A program made the position numbers and the translations under genes. From Bacteroidaceae bacterium (lineage in GTDB: Bacteria > Bacteroidota > Bacteroidia > Bacteroidales > Bacteroidaceae): a stretch of 62,933 nt of DNA. The stretch's first letter is position 1. The number at the start of each line of letters is the position of its first letter. The notes below the pieces were generated by a model. It searched no databases. It saw only the letters and a program-made list of their open reading frames with translations, and was not told the DNA's origin. Shown piece after piece: positions 6,682 through 16,873 of this stretch. The DNA lies in contig JAGAAS010000078.1 of assembly GCA_017615125.1 (NCBI GenBank), forward strand, positions 1-62,933. Reading direction: 5' to 3'.

Positions 6682-9600
6682 TCAGAACATCTTCTTTTCG
6701 CCGTTGATGATGTAGATGGTTCCCTTCTGCGGGTAGATGACGCGACGTCCGAAGAGGTCGTATACCTCGCCGGGATCGTCCATCTGGATGCTCTGGATGC
6801 CGGTAGCGCCGATGTTGAAGCGCGTGGGGTTCTTCACGCCGCCGATGACGTCGTTGTCGCGGAACGAGAGTCCTTCGAAGGTGTAGGTGTTGCCCTCGGC
6901 CTCGATGACTACGCGCAGCGGGGTGCCTGCGCCTTCGCCCTGAACGGAGATGAAGTGGATGTCGTCGAGGACGGCGTCGCCGGAGAATCCGCGGAGCTCG
7001 TCACCCGCATAGACGGAGACGACAGCATCGCTGATGATGCGCTCGCCGTCGGTAACCTGGGCGATGATGCTCATGTCGCCGGCATAGCGGAAGGGCTCAG
7101 CCTTCGCATGGCTGCGACGGGCGGGGCTCTGTGCGGCGAGCGACGAGCTGGAGGCCTCGGGATAGTGGAAGGTCTTGCTCTTGGTGCTCAGCGAGCGGTA
7201 GATGTAGCCGCGTCCCGGCACGAGCGTGTTGAGGGTGCCCACCCACTCGTAGTCGTTGTAGACGGAGAAGAGGCCTTGTCCCTTCACGATGTCGCCGTCT
7301 TCGGGATTGAGCTCGGCGAAGGCTTCGTTGACGGTCATGTAGCTGCGTGAGTTGAAGCCTATCCAGTTCCAGTCGTTGGCGATGGTGACGGGGCTGCTCG
7401 ACGGGTCGACGGGTACGCCGATGAGGTCGACGGTGACAGACTCGCTGGCGTTCACCTTATACATGACGCCTGTGCTCATGCTGGTGAGGTCGCCGGCCCA
7501 GTTGCCGTTGGAGTAGTTGGTGAACGAGCTCTTGTCCTTGACGGTAGTGAGCGTGGTGACATTGCGGAAGATGGTGCTCGGCTTGCTGTCCTGCGGAACG
7601 ACGTTGAGCGAGATCCAGTTCCATCCCTCGTCGAAGACGAGCGACTGCTCCTGCTTGTCGTCGGGAGTCCAGATGAACGGGCTCTTCACGGTGCCCTGGA
7701 TGTCGTTGCGCGTGAAGGTGATACTCTTCGTGGTCTGTACCGAAGGATAGAGGATGCCTGTGGAGGCGTCGAACACCTTGAAGACGACTTCTTTGCCCTC
7801 GTCGCCGGCATTGCCGAAGATGCAGAGCATCACGAAGCAGGCATCGTAGCGCGAGAAGTAGACAGGCGAGGCGACACCGCGGCATTCGCCTCCGATGAAG
7901 GCGGCAACCATATCCTCGGGATCTTCGCTGAAGACACCGTCGATGCGTATCTGGCCAACCATATTCATGTCGAACTCATAGCCCTTGGCGTTGACGGTCC
8001 AGTCGGGTTTCTCGCTCACGGAGGTGAGGGTGACGACGAGCGGAGCGCTCACGCCGTTGCTGCCCGTGAGCAGCACGGTAGCCTCGTAGCGCCCGATGGC
8101 GGTAGCGCCGTTGACGGTGAAGTTGATGCGGCGCGTGCCCGTAGCCGTCAGCGTGCCAGCCTCGACATCGGCGCTGAGCCATGTGGGCAAGCCGCTGATG
8201 GCCCAGTTGTCGGTGTTGCCGCTGGCATTGTTGATCTCGACGGAGAAGGTGACGTCGTCTGTGCCTTCCTTGCGCACGTCGATGCTGCTCTCGCTCCAGG
8301 TGAGGCTGTTCTGCTTGACGTAGGCTGTCCAGGTGACAGGCAGGATGTAGTTGCCGTTGACGTCGGTGATGTTGCGCAGGGTAAAGCTGATGGTGCTTCC
8401 CTCAAGCCGTGCGGCGTTCTCCTCAAGGGTGATGACGATCTGACGCTCGTTGGCTACGAACGAGAAGGATACGTTCTCGGCCGAAGGTGCTGTCTTGAGC
8501 GCGGGTGCCGCGTTGTCCTGCCAAGCGGGCTCGGAATTGCTGCTGTTGTAGATCTCGGCACTCAGCCCGGAGCCTGTGTGGTCGGCCTTGTCCTTGGTGA
8601 CGACGATCTGGTTGTAGGAATCGAGCGTCATCTTCTCGAAGGGATAGTATGCCTCGAGGCCTGCCTCGTTGCCGGACAGGCGGTTGTGCATGTTCTCGAC
8701 GAAGGTGGCCTTGGTGAAGGTTCCCTTCCAGTAGCGGAACTCATCGACCGTTCCCTTCCAGTACTGGCTGTAGGAGTAGGTGATGCGTCCACCGCTTGTG
8801 GTGCTCTGGCGGCGTGCGCCCAGGATGATACGGTCGGCCTGCACGGCGGGGTAGAGGTCGGCAGAGAGCTGGTGGACAGCGGTGCCGTCGACATAGATCG
8901 TGGCGAAGCCGCTGGTGCCCTTGAGCACGTTGACAGCCAGGTGGTGCCAGCTGCCGTCGGCATAGTTGGCCGACGACACCTCGTAGGTGGCGCCCTTGAG
9001 CACTACCTGCATGGTGCCAGCTGCTGTCAGGCGCAGGTCGAAGTCGGTGTCGCCGAAGTTCACGAGCGTGGCGGTAGCCGTGGGTTTGGTGCCCTTGAAC
9101 CAGAGCTCGATAAGCCAGTTGTCGTCGTTGATGGATGAGCAGCCGCTCACATTGATGGCGGCATACGACTTGCCGTCGAGAGCTACGCCGATGTTGGCAG
9201 CAGCCATGCGCCAGTCGCCCGGCGAGGCGAGCGTGAGATGGCGGCTGCGGGCGATATCCTCGGCCAGCACTCCATGTCCCTCGCTGAGCTTCCAGTAGCC
9301 GATGAGGCCGTCGGTGGAGGCAGCCTTCCCGGTGTACATAGTGCTCTGGGCTTCCTCGAAGGTGCGGGCGTAGTTCCAGAGCGTCAGCTCGTGTATGGCT
9401 GCGGTGATGCCCTCGCCAACGGTGAGCGTGCCGTTGCCCGTATAGACGGGTGTGGAGGCTTCGTCGAACAGACTCTTAGTGGTAGCATCGTAAGCCACAG
9501 CGGCAGAAATGACGGGCTTTCCGGCATTGTAGTTCATAGTTACGCCCACATAGCACCACTTGTCCTTGGGGATGGCGGCGCTCGAGGTGTGTGTCTTGCT

Positions 9601-12600
9601 GCCGTTGGTGATGACAAGATTGCCGCTTGCATTGACGGCAAGGGTGAGGGCGTTGTTTGCCGTTCCGTGCCGCAGGATGGTACCTTCCTTCGACCAGTTG
9701 ATCCAGAAGTTCCATGTGAAGGAGCGGCTTGCCAGGTCGATGGCTGCGGAAGTGTGGGCACCGCTGCCGCCAGCGGAAGCGAAGACGCCGTCGTGAGCGA
9801 TGGTGGCATCGTTGAGGTCACCCTGTACGATGAAGTTGTCGGCAGCATTGAGGCCCGACGAGCGCAGGTCTTCGTTGAAGAGGACGCTGATCTGGTCGCC
9901 AGCATTCAGGATGCCGTCGGTGGGTGCGGGCAGCGTCAGCGGCTGCGGACGAGCCATATCCTTGGTGAGGGTGATCTCCTCGGATGTGCGGAACACCTCG
10001 GACGTGCCGTAAGTGCTCACGGAGAGCACGCGGAAGGTGTACTGTCCGTCGGCAAACTGCTCCATAGGCAGGGTGTAGGTGATGTTGGCACCTGCGGGCA
10101 GGAGCTCGTTGCTTGCCGTCTTATCCTTCTGGTTCACAACGTATTCGCGCACGAGCGTCCAGCTGGTATCGCCCGGACGACGGTACTGGATGCGGAACGC
10201 CTTCAGGTTGTTGTAGTTGCGGTCAAAGTCCTTGAAGGTGATGCTGAGGTCGGCACCCGTGGAGGTGTTGAGCACGGTGTTGCTGAGCACCATGTTGACC
10301 TCGGACGACGAGGGCACGAACTGGGCGGAGATGTAGACCGTGTCGGCAATCTGATCCCATGTGGAGGTATTGTCGTACTGGGTCTGCGAGGCGAGCACAA
10401 TGCCGATGTTCTTATACTCGAGGATTCCCGTGTTGGTTTGACGTAGCTGCAGTGCCTTGGTGATGGTCTCGCCTGCGGGAATCTTGATGATGCGGTTGTC
10501 GGTGAGCGTCTTGCCGTCGATGGAGATCTGTGCTCCGTGGGGGTTGCTTTCGTCGATCACGAGGAGCTTGTAGTAGACATCCTCGTCGATCTCGGAGGCG
10601 TTGCTCAGGCGCAGCGTGTAGTTGGCAGCGCTTCCCGAGGGCACGTCGCTCACGTTGGGCTCGTCGACGGTGATTTGCGGAACCTCGATCTGCATGGTTG
10701 CCTCCATGATGGTGGTGCCGGGCTGGTAGTACTTGGTGACTACCTTGCCCTCGTACGGGCCACAGGTCTGCCCGCCACGTGTGCGGAAGATAGGACCGAA
10801 GGCTCCGTAGTTGAAGACGTCGACGGTGATGGCATCGTCGTCGCCCTCCTCGGCCAATGTATAGGAGAAGGCTGTGGTCTCTGTCGTCTCCGTGCTCCCT
10901 TGATCGTGGGTGCCTCCACCTGCCTCGACGTTCAGCTTCCAAAGGCAACCGAGCTTGTTGATCGCGAATCCCATCTCGTTGTTGAGTACGGCTCCTGCGC
11001 TCACGGTCTTTTCGTACGATGTACCGTGAGAGTTGCTGGTCTCCTGCGAATAGGTGACGCGTGTGCCGCTATCGAAGGAGATGTTCTGTGCCAGACAGTT
11101 GCTGCGATCCTCGTATGCCTTAACCTTTTCAGCTTCGTTGCGACGCATCTCCTCCTTCCAGTTAGCGATTTGTGTATTAATCCAGTTGACGGAGTCTTCA
11201 TACACAGTCTGCTTCATGCTCTTGGGAGCCACGCAACGATAGCTAGGACCCTCGACGCTGTTCTTCACAGCTTTGTTGCCCCAAACAGTCTTGTCGGTGT
11301 TGGAAGAGCCGAACTTGGGATCGCTGGGGCTCAATGTGGTGAGGTAAACCATCTTGTCGGTATTGTTCACATAGCTTGACATTTGGCTTGCGGTAACCGT
11401 CTTCAGCATGGAGTTCCTCATGAGCTCAAGGTTGGGGATGAGCACGTTCTCGATGTAGTATTCCGTGTAGCTGAATGCCGTGCTGAAGCTCAAGCCTGTG
11501 GTGACAACGTCTTCCATTGCGATAGCGACCGTATTGGTAGTGCCGCTACGTTTGAAGCCTACGTTGCGGGCTTTGCCGAACAAGATGTTGGTGGCAGAAC
11601 CGATGAAGACGTCGCCCATAGCGCCTACATATTCGGGAGCATCAGAAGTTGCTATGGTCCGGGTGGTAGTTGTAGAGTAGGAAGCCGTTGTGGCCGATTC
11701 ATTCTCCACGTTCACATGAACGCCAATTTCCAGGTCGTCCACCGATTCTACTTGGTTCACAGATGCGAATCCGACACCTACAACAGTCTCGATATTAACT
11801 CCAAGCTTGAGTGTCATTGTGGTCTGGTCGTCGGTGTACGCGGTAGACCCTTCAGAGCTCATTTCCGTATAGGAGGTTCCCTTCGTCCATTCAGCGAAGG
11901 AGTTGGTCCCTGGGGGGTCGCGGAGAATCATGGTCACAACATCAGGTCCGCTGGTCACGAAGTTGTTGCCTGTGGGCAGCGAGCCGAGGATGATACCTGC
12001 CAGACCGTTGCCGCTCCACTGGTAGGCGCGCCCGTCGATGTCGTACGAGATGCTGATGGTACGCGTGTAGGGCGTACAGATATTGGGCAGACCTGCTTTC
12101 CATGAATAGGTAGCCTTACCCTCGTCATCAAGGGTTAGCTGGTTGCTCTCCAGCTCAACCACATCGCCGGCCTTCTTGCCGTTCCTGTCTTCGATATATA
12201 CTTTCTGATCGGCAGAAAGGGCATTGTTGATGGTGACAACATTGCCTGCGAGGGGCACATGATCGGTGACGGGATTCTGTTTGTTGTCGCTGTTGACATA
12301 CTCCTCATAGCCCTCTAACAGGAAAGTGTAAGGATCTTCCATAACGAAGAGAGGACCGCCGTACTTGTAGACAGGCTTCCCTGACTTAATTTGATAGATG
12401 TCCTTGACGGAAATCTTGCCTATCTCGTCTTCGTAGTTATAGGCATTGATACCAAAGCTGCCGTCGGTACGTCCCTCCTGCTGCACGGTGAAGGTAGGCG
12501 CGCTATGGTAGACTTGTATGAGCGAGCCGTTGTAGTCGTAGGTGACGGTGGCTCCGTCGCTGTACGTCGTGCTGTCGGAATAGACGACGGAGGGATTCGT

Positions 12601-15600
12601 GAGGTCTACCGATGTGGATTCGCCCACGCTGAGCCCTGTGCTGATGACTTTCATGCTCTCTATCTTGTAGTAGAGCGGGGGAATCATAGCGGAGAACTCG
12701 CCCGAGACGGGGTCGGTGTGGATGTAGAGCTTCTTCACGTTGTCGCCCGCGCCGCGCCACGAAGAGCTGCTGATGGCGGTAGTGGCAGACGGACACTCCA
12801 GCACGCTGGTGTTGGTCTCGTAGGTGTAGGAAGTGCCGTTCTGCTTCAGATAGACGTTCATCCGATAGTTGTCGTTCATGGGCGTCATCACGATTTCGGT
12901 GACACCGATGTTGTTCTTGCTCAGGTTGAAGCCGATGGGGAGGTCGCCCTGGATGTTACCTCCGACGATACGTCCTGAGAAGTTGACGAGGGTGTTGTCG
13001 TAGAAGGTAAGCGGGGGCAGCTCGTGGTCGAAGGTCTGGTAGGTGCCCACTCCCTTTGGATCGGCGGGGTAACGGCCGTTGTTCACAAAGGTGTGCCCGT
13101 TTTTCTTTATGGTGATGGCATGATCGCCGATGGGAACGCTGATGGTGAAAGCACCGTTGGCATCCGTCGTAATCATCTCGCCTTCCTTGCTGCAGATGGT
13201 GCCGTCGACATAGAGGTTGCACCCTTCGACGGGGTACGTGGTGTTTTCGTAATAAACGACACCGCTCAAGGGGAAGGACGAGACATCGGTGAAGTCGACA
13301 CCGCTGTGGACGAGCGACGAGGCTCCCACATAGCGCGAAGCATAGTTGGGTGAGAACTCATGGATGCCAAGAGTCGGGCGTACGGTGTAGTTGGTGCCGT
13401 CGCCGGAGAAGGGTACGCCGCGGATGACGTAGTTGCCTTCCACATCGGTGAAGGCGAAGAGGCTCAGCTGATCCTCGGTGGGCAGCACGTCGCTGACAGC
13501 CGAGGTGCCAACGCCGAAGTTACCATGATGGCCGTTGGCAACGCCGGAGTTCTTCGAATAGTCGTAGGCGACACTTTGTCCCGGGAAGCCCTCGTCGATG
13601 GGCCAGTAGGCGATGAGTCCTGCCTCCACGCCTGAGAGCGTGTGGCTGTAGGAGCTCTTGATCTGGTCGCTGGTGAGGCATACGCCTGTGAAAATACGTA
13701 TCTCATCGACGAATCCGCTGAAGGCCAGCTTGCTGTTCGATGTGTAGGAGCCGCCCACATTTAATCCTAGCTTGTCGCCCGTTCCCTGATAGGTAATCTT
13801 GGCGGTAACGGCTTTGCCTGTCTGGAGGGTTCCTTCCTCATTCACGGTATAGACTACGATGGAGTTGCTGCTGTTCTTCGTTACGGTAACGGAGGTGTAT
13901 TTATCAGCTGGAATGTAGAGCCCTGTGCTGGTAGAAGTGGAGCCGTTGACGACGTTTACGGGGAATCCCTTGTTGTTGACGAAGGTGCCGAGGGAAATCC
14001 TCAGCTTGTCGGCGATGTCAAAGATGACTGGCGTGGTGCTGCTGGCCTGTGTAGCATTGGGGCGTACGTAGAACTGTGCCGACCAGGAGGCATCGGTGAA
14101 GTACTCCTTCAGCAAGGCGTCGGTCAACGGAAGTAAGATTCCGCCGCCTGTTCCGGCAATCTTCGCGGCATAGAATTGTGCCACGCTGTTGTCGTCATCG
14201 CTCTTGATGAGTGCTACCTTTACATTAGGCACGGCGGTTCCTGTTCCGTAGGTGATGCGGCCTGAGATGATGCCAGTAGCGCGGCAGAATCCCTCGGCGA
14301 ACTCGCTGATGTCGGTGTAGCTGCCGTCGCAGATGGTTGTGGAGGTTACTTTGTAGTCGTAGTATTTGCCCGGGAGTGCCGTGTTGTCCTCGAAATAATA
14401 GTTCTCGGCTGTGCCGCTGGTCTTGTAGATAGAAGCCCAGCTGTTGCTGCCCTTGTTGCGGCGGAAAAGCTGGTACTGTGTAGGATCGGAGCTCACCTGT
14501 ATGGCTTCCCAGGTGACTTTTACCAGCCCGGCATAGTCGCCCTTCGTTGCGCTCACGGATGTTACGCGGGAGTTTCCTGTCAGACGACCGCCGCGGATGT
14601 CGGCGTTGTTGGTATCGAAAAGGTGGTTCTCGAGCATTGTCACCTGTACCTTATAATAATAGGTAGGGCAGAGCTCCAGATTCTTCTTGTCGGTATACGA
14701 GTATTTGGTCTTAGACTTATCGGAGACGTTGACGGTAGCAATCTCTGTCCAGTCGGTGAAGTCGGCCTTGGTGGTGCGCAGAATGCTGAACCGGTAGCTT
14801 TCCGTGCCTTCAAAGGCGGGACATTGCCAGTTAAAGGTAAGTGAACTCTCGCCGTTGACGACGCTCAGGTTCGTGAACTTGAACTCGCGATCTACGCTGG
14901 TGGTTATCGACGTCTTCAGCTCGTTGAAGATGGTGCCCGTCGGGGTGTTGGTAGGCACGAACACTACGTCGTAGGTGTATTTCGTCTCATACTCAGGTAC
15001 CGAGGTGTCGGTATACTTCAGCGTGCTTGCCACGATGCCGCTTTTCAGCAGTTCTTTGGCAGAGGCGTCGTTAGCCGGATAGCGGTATACGCTCCAGGTG
15101 CCCTGCTTGCTTCGTCCGGAAGCTTCGGCTTCCCAACTTAGTTCTACCTGTTTTTTCCACATGTTAGGTGTGGCTTTCAAGCTCTTTGCTTTGGTGTAGC
15201 CAATCACGTTTGTGGTAAACGGCTTCCACAGAGTAATGGTGGGTCGGCCTGAGGAGGCGACGGCTAAGCTGTACTGCAGTCCTGCCGTGCCTTGGTTCCA
15301 GTGGTTGAGGCTTGCGTCACGATTTGCCGTGAGGGAGAAGGAGGAGTCCCCTTTGGGACAATCCTTGTTGCCTACGCTGGAGCTGGAGAGGTAGGTGCTG
15401 GAGCCTGTGCTGTTGCCCGTGCCCACAACGCGGATGTTGGTGGCGCCGTAGCTGGTATTCAGGGTTCCCTCGTATTTGGCCTGGTTGTAGGCAGACCAAG
15501 TGGCAGTCGTGGTGCAGTTGCTCCAGATGTCGGGTACCGCGTTTATTTTGTACGTATATTCCTCATACTGATTGCTTATACTGTTTATTTTCCACTTACC

Positions 15601-16122
15601 GCGGACTTTTATCTCATGGCTCACTCCTACTTGCATAGGTGTCATGTAGACAACCATCGTCACATAGGCTCTGTCGTTCGACCAGTAGGGATCCCAGAAC
15701 TTGACGGTATAGGTGATGCCGTCGATGGTTTTTGAATATCCGTCACCCCACCAACTGTCATTGTTGTTACATGCACTTTTGCAGCCCGAGCCGTTACCTG
15801 TCTCGTCGCTGTCGGGCCAGGCAAGCTCATAGTCGGGATTACAGATTTTCTTTCCGTCGACGTACACGGCGGGGCCTTTGGCTCCGTCGGTGTTGTCGTG
15901 CAGGAAGAAGCCGTCCTTGCCGTCTGAAGAGTAGAAAAAGACTTGCACCTCGGCCCACGGTTTGGCAGCGCTGGGCTGCTGCTTGATAGTAGCCCCGTGG
16001 CCTGAGCTGAAGTGTGGCGAATCGGCCTGCACGGTGAGGCTGAGGCTCATCGAAAGCAGGAACAGGATAAGAACTACGAGCGTTCGGCTCGTACGGATGG
16101 GGATTCTGTGATTCGTGTCCAT
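6682..16122 (-). CDS. Giant secreted surface protein with Fn3-like and LamG-like domains (3146 residues)
   Basis: One uninterrupted 9.4-kb frame. Residues 1-33 form a signal peptide ending VQA. Domains read approximately as follows: Fn3-like beta modules (315-620), a LamG/concanavalin-like region with FSGFVDEIRIFTG (680-870), carboxypeptidase-regulatory-like modules (VYYENTTYPVEGCNLYVDG, near 960-1040), a Lys/Glu-rich helical stretch that may be a coiled coil (about 1636-1680), and two more LamG-like domains (about 2110-2270 and 2310-2495, with IHELTLWNYARTF and VDEFRYWKG). Two related beta modules (about 2700-2800 and 3014-3110) flank a WNWISLNVVP region. The protein ends GEVYDLFGRRVIYPQKG and INGEKKMF, a T9SS-like tail. 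I infer a cell-surface adhesin or glycan-binding role; no catalytic motif is visible. Confidence 0.85.
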   Translation of the reverse strand: MDTNHRIPIRTSRTLVVLILFLLSMSLSLTVQADSPHFSSGHGATIKQQPSAAKPWAEVQVFFYSSDGKDGFFLHDNTDGAKGPAVYVDGKKICNPDYELAWPDSDETGNGSGCKSACNNNDSWWGDGYSKTIDGITYTVKFWDPYWSNDRAYVTMVVYMTPMQVGVSHEIKVRGKWKINSISNQYEEYTYKINAVPDIWSNCTTTATWSAYNQAKYEGTLNTSYGATNIRVVGTGNSTGSSTYLSSSSVGNKDCPKGDSSFSLTANRDASLNHWNQGTAGLQYSLAVASSGRPTITLWKPFTTNVIGYTKAKSLKATPNMWKKQVELSWEAEASGRSKQGTWSVYRYPANDASAKELLKSGIVASTLKYTDTSVPEYETKYTYDVVFVPTNTPTGTIFNELKTSITTSVDREFKFTNLSVVNGESSLTFNWQCPAFEGTESYRFSILRTTKADFTDWTEIATVNVSDKSKTKYSYTDKKNLELCPTYYYKVQVTMLENHLFDTNNADIRGGRLTGNSRVTSVSATKGDYAGLVKVTWEAIQVSSDPTQYQLFRRNKGSNSWASIYKTSGTAENYYFEDNTALPGKYYDYKVTSTTICDGSYTDISEFAEGFCRATGIISGRITYGTGTAVPNVKVALIKSDDDNSVAQFYAAKIAGTGGGILLPLTDALLKEYFTDASWSAQFYVRPNATQASSTTPVIFDIADKLRISLGTFVNNKGFPVNVVNGSTSTSTGLYIPADKYTSVTVTKNSSNSIVVYTVNEEGTLQTGKAVTAKITYQGTGDKLGLNVGGSYTSNSKLAFSGFVDEIRIFTGVCLTSDQIKSSYSHTLSGVEAGLIAYWPIDEGFPGQSVAYDYSKNSGVANGHHGNFGVGTSAVSDVLPTEDQLSLFAFTDVEGNYVIRGVPFSGDGTNYTVRPTLGIHEFSPNYASRYVGASSLVHSGVDFTDVSSFPLSGVVYYENTTYPVEGCNLYVDGTICSKEGEMITTDANGAFTISVPIGDHAITIKKNGHTFVNNGRYPADPKGVGTYQTFDHELPPLTFYDNTLVNFSGRIVGGNIQGDLPIGFNLSKNNIGVTEIVMTPMNDNYRMNVYLKQNGTSYTYETNTSVLECPSATTAISSSSWRGAGDNVKKLYIHTDPVSGEFSAMIPPLYYKIESMKVISTGLSVGESTSVDLTNPSVVYSDSTTYSDGATVTYDYNGSLIQVYHSAPTFTVQQEGRTDGSFGINAYNYEDEIGKISVKDIYQIKSGKPVYKYGGPLFVMEDPYTFLLEGYEEYVNSDNKQNPVTDHVPLAGNVVTINNALSADQKVYIEDRNGKKAGDVVELESNQLTLDDEGKATYSWKAGLPNICTPYTRTISISYDIDGRAYQWSGNGLAGIILGSLPTGNNFVTSGPDVVTMILRDPPGTNSFAEWTKGTSYTEMSSEGSTAYTDDQTTMTLKLGVNIETVVGVGFASVNQVESVDDLEIGVHVNVENESATTASYSTTTTRTIATSDAPEYVGAMGDVFIGSATNILFGKARNVGFKRSGTTNTVAIAMEDVVTTGLSFSTAFSYTEYYIENVLIPNLELMRNSMLKTVTASQMSSYVNNTDKMVYLTTLSPSDPKFGSSNTDKTVWGNKAVKNSVEGPSYRCVAPKSMKQTVYEDSVNWINTQIANWKEEMRRNEAEKVKAYEDRSNCLAQNISFDSGTRVTYSQETSNSHGTSYEKTVSAGAVLNNEMGFAINKLGCLWKLNVEAGGGTHDQGSTETTETTAFSYTLAEEGDDDAITVDVFNYGAFGPIFRTRGGQTCGPYEGKVVTKYYQPGTTIMEATMQIEVPQITVDEPNVSDVPSGSAANYTLRLSNASEIDEDVYYKLLVIDESNPHGAQISIDGKTLTDNRIIKIPAGETITKALQLRQTNTGILEYKNIGIVLASQTQYDNTSTWDQIADTVYISAQFVPSSSEVNMVLSNTVLNTSTGADLSITFKDFDRNYNNLKAFRIQYRRPGDTSWTLVREYVVNQKDKTASNELLPAGANITYTLPMEQFADGQYTFRVLSVSTYGTSEVFRTSEEITLTKDMARPQPLTLPAPTDGILNAGDQISVLFNEDLRSSGLNAADNFIVQGDLNDATIAHDGVFASAGGSGAHTSAAIDLASRSFTWNFWINWSKEGTILRHGTANNALTLAVNASGNLVITNGSKTHTSSAAIPKDKWCYVGVTMNYNAGKPVISAAVAYDATTKSLFDEASTPVYTGNGTLTVGEGITAAIHELTLWNYARTFEEAQSTMYTGKAASTDGLIGYWKLSEGHGVLAEDIARSRHLTLASPGDWRMAAANIGVALDGKSYAAINVSGCSSINDDNWLIELWFKGTKPTATATLVNFGDTDFDLRLTAAGTMQVVLKGATYEVSSANYADGSWHHLAVNVLKGTSGFATIYVDGTAVHQLSADLYPAVQADRIILGARRQSTTSGGRITYSYSQYWKGTVDEFRYWKGTFTKATFVENMHNRLSGNEAGLEAYYPFEKMTLDSYNQIVVTKDKADHTGSGLSAEIYNSSNSEPAWQDNAAPALKTAPSAENVSFSFVANERQIVITLEENAARLEGSTISFTLRNITDVNGNYILPVTWTAYVKQNSLTWSESSIDVRKEGTDDVTFSVEINNASGNTDNWAISGLPTWLSADVEAGTLTATGTRRINFTVNGATAIGRYEATVLLTGSNGVSAPLVVTLTSVSEKPDWTVNAKGYEFDMNMVGQIRIDGVFSEDPEDMVAAFIGGECRGVASPVYFSRYDACFVMLCIFGNAGDEGKEVVFKVFDASTGILYPSVQTTKSITFTRNDIQGTVKSPFIWTPDDKQEQSLVFDEGWNWISLNVVPQDSKPSTIFRNVTTLTTVKDKSSFTNYSNGNWAGDLTSMSTGVMYKVNASESVTVDLIGVPVDPSSSPVTIANDWNWIGFNSRSYMTVNEAFAELNPEDGDIVKGQGLFSVYNDYEWVGTLNTLVPGRGYIYRSLSTKSKTFHYPEASSSSLAAQSPARRSHAKAEPFRYAGDMSIIAQVTDGERIISDAVVSVYAGDELRGFSGDAVLDDIHFISVQGEGAGTPLRVVIEAEGNTYTFEGLSFRDNDVIGGVKNPTRFNIGATGIQSIQMDDPGEVYDLFGRRVIYPQKGTIYIINGEKKMF

Positions 16123-16213
16123 AGCTTTTTGGAAATAAATGATTATGTTTTTTGAATAAGTATTTTCGTGTGAAAAGGGTTAAAATAATTATGTAGAAAG
16201 AACAGTTTTTTTT

Positions 16214-16292
16214 CGAGAAGGAATCTCGCCGTATGAAGAAGGGAAAAATTTTTTTGCTTTCTCGAAAATTTTTTTTGGAGAAGGAAAAATCC
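16214..16292 (+). repeat. Dispersed intergenic palindromic repeat, copy A
   Basis: Shares GAATCTCGCCGTATGAAGAA with copies C and D, then a GGGAAAAATTTTTTT block and further GAGAAGG motifs at both ends. It lies between the 183-residue secreted gene and the giant LamG gene. This copy lacks the central ATCTCGCGAGAT palindrome and looks like a rearranged or partial form. Confidence 0.7.
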
Positions 16293-16321
16293 GGAGGCTC
16301 TTCTGCGGCTTCGGGCAGATG

Positions 16322-16873
16322 TTATTTTCCGAACACTTTTTTGCCGTTCACGATGTAGAGTTGTCCTTTCACCATGTGGGAGACGCGCTGTCCCAACAGG
16401 TTGTAAATCTCGTCTTCAGCGAGGGGCTTGTCCTTGAGGACATTTCCCACGCCCGTCCATTGGCTGATGTTCAGCTTGAAGGGTTCTTGCTCGCTGCCCA
16501 GGCTGCTGTCGTTGACAAACGTGACGGTTTCCGGGCAGGTCTCCTCGCGGTAGTCACCTGCATTCCCGTAAACTACCTTGAATGTCAGCTTCTCACCGCT
16601 TCCCTCGCCCTGAATGGTGAGGAACACCAGGTTTCCCTGCTGGGGGTCGTTCAGACGGCTGCAGCGGCACTCGCCGTTGGCGTCGAAGACGGCTACTTCG
16701 CAGTCGTTCACCACGTTCCATCCCTTGTCGACGACAACGGCAGTAATGGTCATGTTGCTCTGATACTTATGCTCGTCGCAAGCCGTGTACTTTTGGGTAC
16801 GAGTCTGAGCTGTGACGGCTGGGCAAAGGAGTACAAGAGCCGTCAGTAAGGTGAGAGAATGCTTGTGAGCCAT
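16322..16873 (-). CDS. Secreted protein related to the C-terminal part of the giant LamG protein
   Basis: 183 residues with a signal peptide (LTLLTALVLLCPAVTAQ). From residue about 40 (MTITAVVVDKGWNVVNDCEV) it follows the same order of elements as the last 130 residues of the giant protein (MSIIAQVTDGERIISDAVV): an FLTIQGEGSGEKLTFKVV strand pair against FISVQGEGAGTPLRVVI, then EIYNLLGQRV and YIVNGKKVF against EVYDLFGRRV and YIINGEKKMF. I infer a duplicated C-terminal module, possibly a partner or secretion-domain mimic. It starts about 200 bp upstream of the giant gene on the same strand, with repeat copy A between them. Function is unknown. Confidence 0.8.
   Translation of the reverse strand: MAHKHSLTLLTALVLLCPAVTAQTRTQKYTACDEHKYQSNMTITAVVVDKGWNVVNDCEVAVFDANGECRCSRLNDPQQGNLVFLTIQGEGSGEKLTFKVVYGNAGDYREETCPETVTFVNDSSLGSEQEPFKLNISQWTGVGNVLKDKPLAEDEIYNLLGQRVSHMVKGQLYIVNGKKVFGK

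Noticed and set aside
9238-10446. Long plus-strand open frame (402 codons) inside the giant gene
   Set aside because: It is antisense to a continuous coding frame with clear domains and its translation has no recognisable motif or signal.
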